64,000 nucleotides of DNA from Cadophora sp. MPI-SDFR-AT-0126 (GCA_020747065.1 JAGMVK010000013.1:1426001-1490000); one strand, 5' to 3'; shown: positions 1-11,412, numbered from the stretch's first letter. Notes: generated by a model from the letters alone, not told the origin. Numbers and translations are program-made.

Positions 1-930
1 GCCGCGGCGAAGGAACTCGCTAGACAGGGTGTCTATGTGCATCTTGATAATCACATGTCTAAGGCTCTTTGGTGCTGTGGAGGTGGTGATGGAAATACCT
101 GGTTTGGAGACACTGACTTCAATGTTGCGAAGTGGATCCGTGGCTGGGAGTTCATGGCCAAACACGTAAGATTTATTCCTTCCTACGACGCAACCCCTAT
201 TTACAATCATCCCCAGGCCTCCCAGAAATGGCCCTCCTTCGCTTCAGTCGGGCTCCGCAACGAGCTCCGTAAACCAGACGCTGGTTCCCCCGCCGAGCCC
301 TACGACTGGTACACCTGGCACACACACATGACCGCTGCCGCCACCGCAGTCCACTCCGTCGCCCCAGACGCACTCATCACCTTCTCCGGCCTTAACTACG
401 ACGTAACGCTCTCGCCCGTAATCGAAGGCCAGCTCCTGAATGGCACCTCGGGGACTTCCACAGCAGGCAAATCCGCACTCTTCTCGCCCGCGTCTTACCC
501 CTACGCGAACAAAATCATCTTTGAACTCCACAAGTACGATTTCGAGCACACGCAAGCTTCATGTTCGAATTTCGGGGCTTCGCTGTACAACAACGGGTAC
601 AAAACCGTCAATACCTCCGACTCCACAGCGAAGTTGCATCACCCGATGTTGTTGTCTGAGTGGGGATTCATTCAAAATGGCACGTACTGGAATCAGACTA
701 CTTATAACAAGTGCTTGATCGAGTTTATGGGTAAGTACAAGCCGAGTGGGTGGATGCAGTGGGAGCTTGCGGGTAGTTTTTACAGGAAGACGAGTTATGC
801 GACGGGAGTCCAGGTGCAAGATTTGGATGAGGCGTGGGGGTTGTTGAATCATGACTGGAAGCAGACGAGGAGTCCTGTTACGGTGGAGAATAGTTTGGAG
901 AAGATGATTGAGGCGACTTTGAAGAGTTAG
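1..930 (+). CDS. GH5 cellulase-like glycoside hydrolase, 5' end cut by window edge
   Basis: The frame is open from base 1, so only the C-terminal part is present. Recognisable GH5 landmarks: a VHLDNH strand near the window start, an LRNEL motif in place of the usual NEP (acid/base Glu), and LLSEWGF (nucleophile Glu) followed by WMQWELAGS near the end. A likely 51-bp intron at 166-216 (GTAAGA..CAG) has a length divisible by three and no stop, so the frame reads through it; removing it joins MAKH directly to ASQKWPSFASVGLRNEL, which fits the family better. Role inferred: secreted endo-acting beta-glucan or cellulose hydrolase. The exact GH5 subfamily and substrate cannot be told, and the signal peptide would lie outside the window. 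Stop TAG at 928-930. Confidence 0.85.
   Translation, partial: AAAKELARQGVYVHLDNHMSKALWCCGGGDGNTWFGDTDFNVAKWIRGWEFMAKHVRFIPSYDATPIYNHPQASQKWPSFASVGLRNELRKPDAGSPAEPYDWYTWHTHMTAAATAVHSVAPDALITFSGLNYDVTLSPVIEGQLLNGTSGTSTAGKSALFSPASYPYANKIIFELHKYDFEHTQASCSNFGASLYNNGYKTVNTSDSTAKLHHPMLLSEWGFIQNGTYWNQTTYNKCLIEFMGKYKPSGWMQWELAGSFYRKTSYATGVQVQDLDEAWGLLNHDWKQTRSPVTVENSLEKMIEATLKS
166..216 (+). other. In-frame 51-bp intron in GH5 gene
   Basis: GTAAGA donor, CTATTTAC-like branch region and CCCCAG acceptor. The length is a multiple of three and carries no stop, so retention would insert 17 residues between the conserved AKH and WPSFASVGLRNEL segments. An alternative CAG at 223-225 gives a 60-bp intron, also in frame. 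Confidence 0.7.
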
Positions 931-1051
931 AAGGGGCATTGAAAGCTGAAAAGTAAAAAGTTTCCAGGTGAGGCATTACGCTTATGAGGAATTAGTCTCT
1001 ATGTACATATTTACAGATCTCAAACAATCCTGTCCATAAATTACATACATA

Positions 1052-3457
1052 TCAACTCATCCGATCCCTTCCACCATCCACAAACCTCCAACCCAACCCC
1101 GTCTCACTCAACACGACCTCTCTCCCCCTTGCAACCCCCTCCATCTCATCAACCGTAATAAGACTCCCCCTCTCCCCCACCTCCAAACCATGAAACAGAT
1201 ATGCCAACGGACTACTCTTCCACACATTCGCCCCCGCCTGCACAGCCGTCTTCCAAATCGTCGCAATAAGCAACAAGCACGTCGCCAGCACCAGCACAGC
1301 CGGCAGCGCTAACCACGGCCACACAACTCTCACGCAAGTTTGCACACCATTCACCTCACCAACGACCGCACTGCTGTTCCGATCAGAAGTTCGCATGTGA
1401 TTCGTCATCGCAACAGCAAGCTTTTCGAAAAGCGCCTGTGTTGTACCGTGTGTAGCGAGACCATCTGCATACATCGGGTTGAGGAATTCGGCTGTATACT
1501 TATTCGCCATGGTCGCCCAATCCTTCCCCGGGTTCGGACGACCGTCTGAGGCGCCGCGAGCCATGAACATGCCTGTTACGCTGCCATTTAGCATCTTCTG
1601 CAGAAACTCCCTCAGATTGATGGCGGCGAGGAAATGCGAATCGACGACACAACCATCGAAAACAGCCTTCTTGTGCGCATCATCCGCCACGGCAGAAGTC
1701 ATATACGTATAATTCAGCGGGCCTTTGCCTGTAGCCAAAGCTGCCGCGATGTCATCTTGATGCAGGGAAGCGTGATTCCACAGTGCGGCAGTCATGTTGA
1801 ACCCGAGGTAATCGTACACATTCTCATATTCCGTGTTGTTGTACCAGCACGGCGAAAGCATGTAACTCGGATACGTGTCGTTAGAAGGCAATTTGGTGTT
1901 ATGGGACGGGGTGAACGGTGTGGCGATCTCCGTCGCGTTGCTCTCGCTAATGAGTGTTTCGTTAAAAGAGCCTTCGTGCACAACACCCTCGTATGTCCGG
2001 CCGCAGAAGGAGAGACCGCAGGCCGATGCGGTGACGCTGTCGAAATCTTCCAATGTCACACATGTGTCGTTGTCCATGGGTGATGTTTGACATGTCGTTA
2101 CTTTCTCCTTGGCGCCTGGGACAAGGGCTGGAACGACGCAGTCTGTGTCGGGTTTTCGGTCTCCACCGGTCATCCACTCGGATGTGCAACTTGAACTTCG
2201 GGTGTAAGAGAGGGAGGTGAAGCCGGCGAGGAAATACCCTTTATCCTGATATGGCGTGGATTCTGGGAAGCGAGTGAAGTTCGGGAGCTGACCGGTGGGA
2301 CCTAAGATCAAGGTCGGAGGGAGCTGAATGCTTTCATTGAACGGTGGTTGCAGCATTGTTATCGCGTCCCATGCGTTGATCCTCGTTGGGTCATCGGAAC
2401 TGGGAAGCGTTGAGTTGAGGAGAATTCGCGGTGCAGGGGAATAATCGTAAGCCAAACTGGTGGCGTTCCATGTACTGGCATTGTAGACGACGTCAATGAA
2501 CTCATTGTTGATATCGTATGCGAGATTGGTGCAAGAGCTGCAAACTCCGAATGTGGTGTACTTGATAGGAAAGGTGCAATTTCCCGTGGGGCATTTCGAA
2601 GAGACGAAACTACCATTAAAAGATGGATTGAGGAGGCCATCGTAAATCGCACCCACCATCGCTACTTCGAGTGGTGAGAGCAAATCTTGCTGTGGGGCGT
2701 AGGACTGAGCAATAGGAATCGAGGCGAGAGAATTTGTTTCGATGAAGGTGCAGGAGTAGAATCGAATGGCTTGCTGGACGAATGGGTCGACCGCTATTGT
2801 GACAATAGTGACGAGTGCACCCAGTGCTGCTAGATGGCTGATCACGGTCAGCAACAATGCTTTTGAGTTCTTGATCCCATTCCACTTACTGGAACTTCAA
2901 AGTGAAAAGCAACTGCGCAGAACCCCACGGTCCACGACTCGCATTTTCAAATGTAGTGAGGTCCATGAGCGATCGTGGATCTTTGAACCAAATCCATTTC
3001 AACTGGCTGATACCTGCATCATCATCAGTCCTGGTTTTACAACTGCAACCAGCCACCACTACTCACACTCCGCTACAGCCATCATCATCAATGCCTTCAG
3101 AAGCGTCGAGAAAACCGAAACAAGCGTATTCAGCGTAATCTCATACGGCCACTTCGGACTCGGCTGCCCATCATAATGATTCAATACAATCACAATAGCC
3201 ACCAGAGACATCGTCGTCCCCACCAGACTGAGAAGTTCCCATTTCCATTTCCACGTGAGATCGAATCTCCTCGTTCGGTATCCGGGGGCTTTAGAATATG
3301 GTTCATGTTTGGCGGTATCCGACGGAGATCTCACGCCCGTTTGGAGCATGGGATTGATTTCGTGTTCTTGGGATGAGGCGTCGACCTCGGTCGTCGGTGA
3401 TGTTTGGGGACCGTCGTTAAAGTAGGCGGGCGGTTTGGATGGACCTCGCAAATCCAT
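1052..3457 (-). CDS. DUF3176 family multi-pass membrane protein
   Basis: Model: complement(join(1052..2837,2890..3013,3067..3457)), 766 aa. Exon 1 gives a disordered N-terminus and a first hydrophobic helix (WELLSLVGTTMSLVAIVIVLNHYDGQPSPKWPYEITLNTLVSVFSTLLKA). Exon 2 encodes ISQLKWIWFKDPRSLMDLTTFENASRGPWGS, the hallmark of DUF3176 proteins. Exon 3 continues with HLAALGALVTIVTIAVDPFVQQ and a large Cys- and N-glycosylation-rich extracellular domain, ending with a last helix (WPWLALPAVLVLATCLLLIATIW) and a short cytosolic tail. Introns of 53 and 52 bp have standard GTGAGT and GTAAGT donors and keep frame (phases 1 and 2 as needed). The family is common in filamentous ascomycetes; its function is unknown. 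Confidence 0.85.
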
Positions 3458-3585
3458 TTTTGAGTATGGGGTTTTGTTTATGCTTCAAACAAAAGAAGTA
3501 AAATCCAAATACCACGAGATTTAAATTTCAAAATATCATGAGAACCCAAGACAAAAATACATTACAAAAAAATACAACCAAAGGA

Positions 3586-4712
3586 TCATCCTGGAACTAA
3601 AGTTGAGGCTGACTTGCTGTGCCTCCCCCTCCTGCATTTACAAGGTTTGAAGTCCACATGATAGGGCAGATCCAGGATCTTGACCCGCCTGCCAGTGTAA
3701 GATTCATGCTTGGCATGCTTACCCGACCCCGATTTGACTGGATGCCCAGGAACGATACCGAAGTTTCTGGCTGGTGGTGCATCCTTCGCCCAATGATATG
3801 ATCTCGTTCGTAAGAATAAAGCTTGAATCGGTTGGTGGATCCAGACTCGATGCCCTCTTGATTCCAGGATCGGCCCGCTACGGTGGCTTGCCTGAAGGCT
3901 GAAATGATACTTGGTAAGAAAAGGATCGAGGTTCAGATTACATCCCCACATCTGGAACAGGAGCTCGCGTATCTCGATACGAGGATTTAGCGGCTTGTAT
4001 GAGGTATCTGCAACTTCAGTCACGGCCGTCATACTCCTAAGGCGTTGCAGCGTTCTTCAACAGGCTCGATCTTAACGACACGAATCCTTAAACATTGATC
4101 TCGAAACTTTTGTTGGGTCATTCCGAGGTCGCTGGTATATTTGCTGTGATATCACCGACGACCTTACAAATACCTTTGCATCCTACTTCAGGACCGCGTG
4201 GCAAAACGTACCTCCATTTCATGGCAGGAAGACGATAGACTTTCACTAGAAGAGGACCCTCCAAAACCGAACACCGTTTGCCGTTTCCAGGGCGATCTCT
4301 TCGCGGCCAATTCACTCTTCAAAGACGCCGCACTCCCGTTCGAAGACTCTCCTCGCTTGCGCTTGAAGTTTGTGCTTTGACGGCTCTCTGGACCGCCAAC
4401 TTGCGGCGAACATAGGACCATGTTTACCCCTGAAGCGTTCTGACTGGCGACCGGCGACCCCAGGAGATTGTCTCTGCTATCGATTGCTCCATCAGATGTT
4501 TGGCGAATTCCTCGATCAGTCATAGCAGTCCCATCAGTGAACCAGAATCGTATGGTCGAAGATATCCAAGGAATTATGTCCAAGGGATTTTTGATTTCTG
4601 GCCCGAACTGTTTCGCTACGATGATACGAGTGTTGTTAGAATGTCGTAACACGGTCAGGAGCCAAGGGTTGATGTGATCGTTCGGATCCTGGTTCTCAGC
4701 TAGGAATGTCAT
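3586..4712 (-). CDS. Hypothetical protein, tentative three-exon model
   Basis: I do not recognise this protein. Tentative model complement(join(3586..4036,4082..4143,4212..4712)), 337 aa, starting at an ATG at 4712. The first 167 codons form a clean open exon ending at GAG|GTACGT; a CACAG acceptor at 4144 and a short middle exon (62 nt) then join in frame to a 3' exon of 150 codons. The N-terminus has a WLLTVLRHSNNTRIIV segment and a PWISSTIRFWFTDG segment, the middle has a KRKRGES basic patch and is Ser-rich, and the C-terminus is basic. Splicing is the weak point: the second intron (45 bp, GTGTCG donor) is non-ideal. Two separate short genes, or a different junction, remain possible. Confidence 0.4.
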
Positions 4713-4822
4713 GTCCTACTTCCAAGCCTCATATATTATATCAACTCAGATCTATATACAGGCTCTCTTTATATCACAACCACCTTGCTCATTCTGCTAT
4801 ATACATTTACATAGCTGGGATA

Positions 4823-5864
4823 CTAGCTTGAAAGCTCGGCTCTCCCAGCCTCTACAGGTCGATTGCTCGGCAACTCAACTCCCTGCGTCTGGCTAGGATC
4901 CATCTCATAATACAAATTCTCATTCTGGGCATTGGGTTGTATCGCCAGGCTGGGAAGAACGGCGGACTCTCCACCAACTCCACCTTCACGCTTCACGTCC
5001 TCATTCGGCAACTCAGCTTTTGTTTCCGGGAGAAATTGCTGATCGGGATCCTGAGGTGCCGGGGATGATTCTTTTCTATGTCGTCGTTGATTACGGATAT
5101 GCCAGAGTCCGAAGCCAATGATGGCTATGAGAGCCAGGCTGCCGAGGACAGGTCCTGCGATCCAGGCTTTGCTGCTTGTAGAGGAGGGCGAGGAAGGAGT
5201 TGTGAGTGGGGATGGGGAGGATAGGGGTGATAATATAGAGGATGAACTTGTTGATGAAGCTAAGCATTTTATTAGACATGGAAGAACTAGCACAGAAGAT
5301 CTCAGTACCTAAAGTTGTGCCGGAAGCTCCGAGAGGTAGGTTTCGATATACCGTCATAGATGGGCCGGTAGGCACCGCACAGAAGAAATTCGTCATCGGA
5401 TCGACATTATCGGGATATGTTTGATACACCGTTTGCGTAAAGCAACCTTCCGTGTGGCTGTATGACTCTTATCAATGCTAATGGACCGGAAGGTGGGCTG
5501 GGTGTTACTGATCTAGTCATACCATGTTGCGAAGCCCGGAACGAAAGTTCCCGTTGGGTCTAATATATATGTGCAATTAGTCCAAAGCGGGGGTTGCTCG
5601 GCTAAGTAAGTGGATGCGTAACAGCCCGCCCATGTGTTAGAAGTTGTATACAGCTCTCCCGGACCGCAATCCTGTGTCGATGCTAGATAGGTAAACCGGT
5701 GTCAGCCTAACGGTAGGGCTTTCTCGCAGAGTCCTTGGTGGGTTTTGCTTACTGGCTGTTCCAACTATGTAGTATCCTAGTAGAACATTGTCCCTTTCAG
5801 CGAGCTTTGCTGGAGGAGTTGTGAGGGATGTTGTCAAAGTGGTTGGAGTGGACGTTGTTAACAT
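4823..5864 (-). CDS. Cys-rich single-pass cell-surface protein
   Basis: Model complement(join(4823..5259,5309..5457,5523..5682,5753..5864)), 285 aa, possibly incomplete at the N-terminus. Exons 1-3 encode a Cys-containing ectodomain (TQDCGPGELYTTSNTWAGC, then FATWYDCHTEGCFTQTVYQ and NFFCAVPTGPS). Exon 4 begins with a Ser/Thr/Pro-rich stalk, then one membrane helix (AWIAGPVLGSLALIAIIGFGLW), a basic stop-transfer (HIRNQRRHRK) and an acidic cytosolic tail. All three introns (49-70 bp) restore frame exactly. The start is uncertain: the ATG at 5864 has no signal peptide and sits 5 bases after a good CATTCAG acceptor, so an upstream exon with the signal sequence is likely. The architecture resembles fungal sensor or mucin-like surface proteins with unknown ligands. 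Confidence 0.65.
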
Positions 5865-7185
5865 ATTTGCTGAATGCAGAATTTTAGCGTCACATTACAA
5901 TTGCTGCAATATTGTCTCGTGACAACTTTCCTTGATTGTGATTACGATGGTTTGAAGCTGTTGACAAAGAAGATGATCGCAAGTTGTGGCTCGCCAAGAG
6001 GGCGGTTCCTCCCTTTTGACTCAAACCTCGCGATGTAAGTTACACCCGACACGCTGCATTATCGAACGCCCGTCTCGCCCATTTCGGGAAACGGACAGGA
6101 AAATTTGAGGTTTCATTGGAAGAATAGTGCTAACCCCTGTCACTCTCCCGCTAAATGACCTGTTGTGGCTGCGCTTACCCTGGTGAGAGGATGTACACAC
6201 TGAGGTACAGCTAGCCACTCAAGCCGCTGTAGGCAGGGGACTGGAACACAGGAGAGAACGGCCGCAAAACGCGCGTCAAAGTCTTCAATTGCACTGTCCT
6301 CGGCTATCAGGCGTAGCACAACGAGTATCCAAGCTGTTGTGCTCCAGGTTCTTGCGGGCGTTCGACACAACGTGCTCGATCGAGGACTACAAGCAAGATG
6401 ATGGCTTTCATGGTGAAGGAAGAGCTTCTGGCCGCAGCAGCTTGGCGTCGATGCGAAAATGACTGTCCGGTTATTCGTGGGTCACCAGTGGGTCCTCAGC
6501 CACCTTGCAACTTACTATTAATTATGTTTTATATGTTGAGACTGTCAGGGTAATCGTAGGTGCAGAGTTGATGGTGGTTGATCGGATGATGGAGGGCTGA
6601 GGTCCCTTATTCTCGGCGATTCCAATCTTGGCCCCGATAAGGCTTAGTCTGCTTACTATTAAGGGAACTTCGCGTTGCCGCCAGATTCGGTACTGTAAAA
6701 GATAAAAAGTGCGCCGCGAATCCCCATCGCCCTCCCCATTCATATTAGTGGTGGTTGATCTTATGCTGCAAGGCACGCCTCTTCACAGTACCGTTGCTAT
6801 TCCTCAATCATAGTCTCAGGCTCCCTCGGCGCACATCTGGTATCCCCTTCATCAACGAGACTCATCTCTTACGTATCGCCAATCACTAACACTAATACTG
6901 CCATCTATTATCGTATCTTCAACATCCCCTGCATAGTAAGGGCGATACTCGACGTCCGCTTTCTTTCGAATATGTTAGAACCCCTCCTCAGATATCCTTT
7001 ACCTTCTTATGAGATACCTACGAGAGATGTATGACTGCAGAGCACACTTGAATCAAGAGCATAGACAGGGCTTCAAGGAGCAAAATGCTGCTAGGGTGGC
7101 TGGACAAGGGAAGTCGAGCTGCGAAGCACAATCATAACCACAAGCTGTAATATATCATAACTTCATGACATGTACTGCCTCCAAC
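5865..7185. other. Intergenic region, no supportable gene
   Basis: About 1.3 kb. Presumably holds the promoter and missing 5' exon of the surface-protein gene (4823-5864) and the 3' flank of the hydratase gene. Open frames of 65-84 codons are present, but they lack family motifs or convincing starts. Confidence 0.4.
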
Positions 7186-8121
7186 TCACAATTTACTCGG
7201 CACCCACTTCGGTTTCCTCTTTTCTACAAAGCTCTTCACCCCCTCCTTCATATTTTCCCCACCATCCATCCTACTGTACCAATTCTCCGCCAACAGCCTC
7301 GTGCCCTCCTCAGCACCAACACCCTCCCACCCCAGCTTCACCCCCTCCCTACTCACAATCACACTATCCGGACTATTCGCACAAATGACCTCCGCCATCT
7401 TAATCGCCTCCTCCACCACATTCCCCTCCACAACCTTATTAACCAGCCCCCATTCCCTCGCCTCCTGCGCAGGCAATGGCCTCCCCGTCAACGCCATCTC
7501 CATCGCCCTCTGCTTCCCCACCGTCCTCACCACCCTCGTCAACGCCCCCGCAAGAGCAACAACCCCAATCTTCACCTCCGGCAATCCAAACACCGCTTTC
7601 GCATCCGCGAGCACAATATCCGCATTGATTATCATCTCGCATCCGCCGCCAAAACATATCCCGTTCACAGCACATATCACTGGCTTCTTTCCAGTCCGCC
7701 TGCTCAATCCGCCGAATCCTGATGATGGCATGGAGCGCGAGGGTCCGTTCTCGTGTGCTGCGTTCCACTCTTTCAGATCTGCACCAGCGCAAAATGCGCG
7801 TCCTGTGCCGGTCATGATGCTGCAGAGTAGAGAGGGCTCGTTGTCGAACCAGGCGAAGAGGGAATGGAGATAGTGGTGCATGGGCGCATTGATGCAATTG
7901 AGGTCTTTCGGTCGATTGAGAGTTACGAGGAGGATCGAGGGCTTAGGAAAGGATACGAGGATGTGCTCGTTTGCAGGTGGGGGAGGAGTTGCGAAGTTCG
8001 AGGGGGACATTGTGGAGGATGAGCTCGAGGACTTGATTCGAGAGGAGGATTGGAAGACGAGGACGGGACAGACGGTGCGGGAGAGTTTGTAATTTCTGAA
8101 TTGGGGAGAGGATAGGGACAT
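7186..8121 (-). CDS. Enoyl-CoA hydratase/isomerase family protein with C-terminal SKL
   Basis: Single exon, 311 aa, ATG at 8121. Crotonase fold: the oxyanion-hole region AFCAGADLKEW (about residues 109-119) and VNGICFGGGCEMIINADIVLA, with both hydratase glutamates in place (Glu162 in GGGCEM, Glu182 in FGLPEVKIG). The protein ends PSKL, a canonical type 1 peroxisomal targeting signal. This points to peroxisomal fatty-acid or acyl-CoA metabolism (hydration of trans-2-enoyl-CoA). The first 37 residues are a Ser/basic extension before a second Met at residue 38 (TMSPSNF); this could be a mitochondrial presequence or simply 5' leader, with Met38 as the real start. Substrate chain length cannot be told. 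Confidence 0.85.
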   Translation of the reverse strand: MSLSSPQFRNYKLSRTVCPVLVFQSSSRIKSSSSSSTMSPSNFATPPPPANEHILVSFPKPSILLVTLNRPKDLNCINAPMHHYLHSLFAWFDNEPSLLCSIMTGTGRAFCAGADLKEWNAAHENGPSRSMPSSGFGGLSRRTGKKPVICAVNGICFGGGCEMIINADIVLADAKAVFGLPEVKIGVVALAGALTRVVRTVGKQRAMEMALTGRPLPAQEAREWGLVNKVVEGNVVEEAIKMAEVICANSPDSVIVSREGVKLGWEGVGAEEGTRLLAENWYSRMDGGENMKEGVKSFVEKRKPKWVPSKL

Positions 8122-8765
8122 TAGAATATTTTTATACAGGTGCCATTGAGTGTAGAGGGTTGATTAATCATGAAGATGTGAGATAAAGAGAGTGAGGTTG
8201 AGGAATCGCGGGGCAATGGTACCGAGGTCAAGCTTTAGCCGACAACAGCTCGGTCCGATGTCTGGAGTAAAAAGGGGTCTCGGCTCACATTGTTTTGTTT
8301 TCCATCTACAGCAACCTGAACTAAAGTCCCGAATGCAAGGCAGAATATTCAAAGTTTTCCACTGGATAGTTAGGTCAACAATCCTGATTTCCATTTTCTT
8401 CTGTGTCTGTGACCAACCGCGCATACCAAATGCGCCCCGACAGGCAAATTACGGGATGGGGCGTTCGGGATGTTCGCAACAGATCTACGCTGTGACACTT
8501 TGATTGAGCGAGACAAAGTTACATAGGTGTCACTGCCATATCCGGACTTTGCACATTGTCAGACACGAGAATGAACAGATTCTACACCACGTAGGAAACG
8601 GAAGATTTACTTGCTGAGTTATGGCTTGCGCACCAAGTGGCACAAAAGGATGATCTTAATCTCTCCTCATCGCACAATTAGACGATCACATGCGGTAAGA
8701 AAACCATACGTCGGTCTACAATCGGCCTGGAGTTCCGATATACTCTGCTTGCGAATTCAGAGATG

Positions 8766-8774
8766 TCTATATAA
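8766..8774 (+). promoter_or_regulatory. TATA-like element of small secreted protein gene
   Basis: TCTATATAAGG lies about 110 bp before the ATG at 8880 and is followed by a CA-rich leader, typical of strongly expressed fungal genes. The rest of 8122-8879 holds no gene. Confidence 0.5.
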
Positions 8775-8879
8775 GGCTGCTAAACAGCATCCATCTAATT
8801 CAGCAAACTTCAGCAACACATTCAATCGCCACGTTACTATCACCACATAACAAACCATTCGCTCTTCAGTACAGTCATC

Positions 8880-9241
8880 ATGAAGCTCTCTACTCTTTCT
8901 GTCGCCCTCGCAGTCTTCATCACTGCTAGTTCCGCCAACCGCTTTGTCAAAAACTATGGTGACGACCGCGTCTCCATCACAGGTGGCGATTCTCCCAACT
9001 GCTTATCGGCTGTGGTGCCAATGTTCGCTCTTACAGCATTATCGAATAAACCACTAACAATGCAATACTCATAGGTCAGAGCTTGGCGAACATTTACTAC
9101 ACTTTGGGAGAATGCGCCTCCCAGAAGGACACTTATAGCGCGTTCCGGGGCTGTGTTCTTGCTAGTAAGTTGCATCGCTGATTCGACGCTACTGGAGCAG
9201 TAATCTGACCTAACCGCCGCGTAGCTCTCGCGCCGTGGTAA
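8880..9241 (+). CDS. Small secreted protein, about 69 aa
   Basis: Model join(8880..8982,9075..9164,9225..9241). ATG at 8880 starts a clear signal peptide (MKLSTLSVALAVFITASSA). The body continues RFVKNYGDDRVSITG, then GQSLANIYYTLGECASQKD and FRGCVLATLAPW before TAA. The second intron (60 bp, GTAAGT..CGTAG) is clear. The first (92 bp) is chosen so that frame is kept: donor G|GTGGCG at 8983, acceptor CATAG at 9074; a donor further downstream would break the frame. The predicted mature peptide is about 50 aa with only two cysteines, which could form one disulphide. The type is that of effector or stress-related secreted peptides, but no family is recognised. A TATA box upstream supports it being a real gene. 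Confidence 0.6.
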
Positions 9242-9633
9242 TGAGAGACCTTCAAGAGGACAATACATTGTGGACCTGATCATCGCTGAGATTGTAAGGA
9301 AAGGTATGGTTGGGATTTCAAAAGAGGTTGTGGTTCGTTTATGGTTTCAGACGCATGATGTCGCTGCGCTTGATTCATGCCGTCAGCAGTCAATATTCAA
9401 GATCAATCGAAAATTGGCCATGTCTCCATGAAGACTCATTCGCTTGCATGACCGTAGCATTATATCTGTGCCAGACTTCTGCGCGCTGTCAATCCATGCC
9501 AGGAATCAGATATCGCTCTTCCACCGCCGAAATACGAGGTGAGGGGGCTTTCATCGGATTTTTGAGGTAGTAATGGAGAAAAACACCGTTATTTATTCTA
9601 ACTACATAAGTATACCGCCTTAAAAAAAAGTAT

Positions 9634-10818
9634 CTAGTCCTCACCTTCGGCACCCTGGGCCCGAGTTCCTTGGCTCGTTGACGCAGCTTCCCTGTCGTCT
9701 TTCTCCTCTTTCCCTTCCACATCATCCTCTTCTTCCTCTTCATCGTCAAGATCTTATTCTTCAATGAAGACAGTAACATTCATTCCAGGCCTGAATTTCG
9801 ATCTTCCATATATTTCAGCCCCATCTCCGTGTTTCTCCCGATAAGCCATCCACTCCTCCTCCGCCGCGGTCCGCTCCTCCGCAGTCTCCTCGGGTGGTGG
9901 ATTTCGACCCTCTCGCTGCCACTAGTTACCCACATCTTGAACTTTCCTTCATCGTCCAACTCAGCATTAAAAGTCCTCCGAACACACCAGTGAAACTTCG
10001 CCTCGACTTCGCCCGGCTTCTCACCAGCCGGTTTTCTCCAATTCTTTGGTCGGCAAGCACCGTGTAAGTCGAGTGTCAATATTTCGAATGGGGCGCCATT
10101 TTTATGATTAAGTCTTTCAGTATCTGTTCTGCTTCATTGTAATCAGGATCTGTGCTCGTGTGATCGATGTAGTCTGTGGCTCCCAAGATGTAGTCTGCCC
10201 GCAGCCGCAGATTTTTGAGATTCTTGAAACCCAAGAGAAGATCCAAGAATTGACCTACCTCGAAATTCAATCCGTCAGGGAGTCCTTCTATATCCTTGTA
10301 TGGGAATATGGGAAGGTCGACTTCCATACTCTCGAGATGTGGGCAGTGCTCGAGGAGTTCTCTCAACTCGTTCAAACTGATAGAGTCGGTTCCGTACCTA
10401 TGACAGTCGTATGCAGCAAGCTTCTTGAGGGTTGCATTTGTCTGAAACATTCCAATAAAACGGCACGAATCTGTTCTTTGTCTGCTTCGGGGAGGGTGAA
10501 GACTCTCGTCATGTCCAAGGACCTCACGCTGGCAAGCCTCTCATCTGTTAACGAGTTAAGCACAGTGACGATTATATGCTCTTTTGGCTTTTTCATATTT
10601 GGCAAAGTGGTTGGTTGATTGTTCGGGCTCTGTTCGGAAACTGGGCGGCTACCATCGACTTCGGTTGATTGGGATGATTTTGTGGGCAGAGGAAGCTCAG
10701 CAGATTGAGAAGTAGGTGATTCCTCTACCTCCTCGGGGTCTTGGGTAACTTCATGGGCTCTGTTTGTCATAGCGAGTGTCTCAAGTGCTTGAGAAGTGTA
10801 TGGTTGGTGAAAATCCAT
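9634..10818 (-). pseudogene. Multiply frameshifted LRR/F-box-like protein gene
   Basis: Four overlapping frames on the minus strand read as one protein interrupted by three frameshifts and an in-frame stop. From ATG 10818: disordered Ser/Pro/Glu-rich start, then HIIVTVLNSLTDERLASVRSL. Near 10440 the sense frame changes and continues TNATLKKLAAYD, LRELLEHCPHLESMEV, FKNLKNLRLRADYIL (leucine-rich, RNI-like). At the A-run near 10100 it shifts again: the next frame reads NGAPFEILTLDLHGACRPKNW. Near 9900 a third shift leads to EEEWMAYREKHGDGAEIYG and GMNVTVFIEE, then TAA at 9754-9756, after which the same frame stays open as an acidic tail to TAG at 9634. GT-AG introns do not explain these sites. 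It looks like a decayed gene, though homopolymer sequencing errors could account for some of it. Confidence 0.65.
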
Positions 10819-11412
10819 GGTCGAAGTGTTCGATCTGCACTTTGATGATGTAGATCTCAGTCAAGTTTTGTTGTTTAAGAGTTGAAGTGATCTTGCAGGG
10901 GGTTTCAAAAGATTTTCAGTGGCGGGGTATGATGGAGAAGAAAGAAAAAGAGGTCTCAGAAGGTAGAAGGCTGTGGATTTATACTCGTTAACAGCCAGTG
11001 TGTGTATGCTAAGGCTTGGCCGTTGAGTGGCAGTACTGGGTTAACTAGCCAAATCATGCAAGAGGTAGTAGATTAGTCATATACATACAAGTCTGATCAC
11101 TATTGAAATTTCGGTGAATGGACTGACCAAGTCCAATCACTTCTATTAGATAAGAGCACGAATGTTCGATTTATCTCGTAAAATGACGCAGCACACAGGG
11201 CCACTTAATTCATTTCTTTCAGGAAAACAATAACAAAATTCAACGGGATCCCCGATCCCCTGAAACGAGTACAGCACACTCACCCCATGAAAACAATGAA
11301 ATAGGTCACGTGTGCCTCACTTAATTGGTCGACGAATTTTTAAGCGAAAACCATCATCTCAACACCAGTTCTACCTGACCTCCGTTCATCCAAAACAACC
11401 AACCACAGCACA
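10819..11412. other. Intergenic region between pseudogene and MYND gene
   Basis: Divergent promoter space. Contains a TCACGTG E-box-like site (GGTCACGTGTG) at about 11305-11315, roughly 100 bp before the MYND start. No gene seen. Confidence 0.4.

Noticed and set aside
244..555. Minus-strand 103-codon frame in the GH5 gene
   Set aside because: Antisense shadow of a clear coding exon; no motif.
7165..7873. Plus-strand frames of 185-190 codons opposite the enoyl-CoA hydratase
   Set aside because: Shadows produced by the low-stop codon usage of the real gene.
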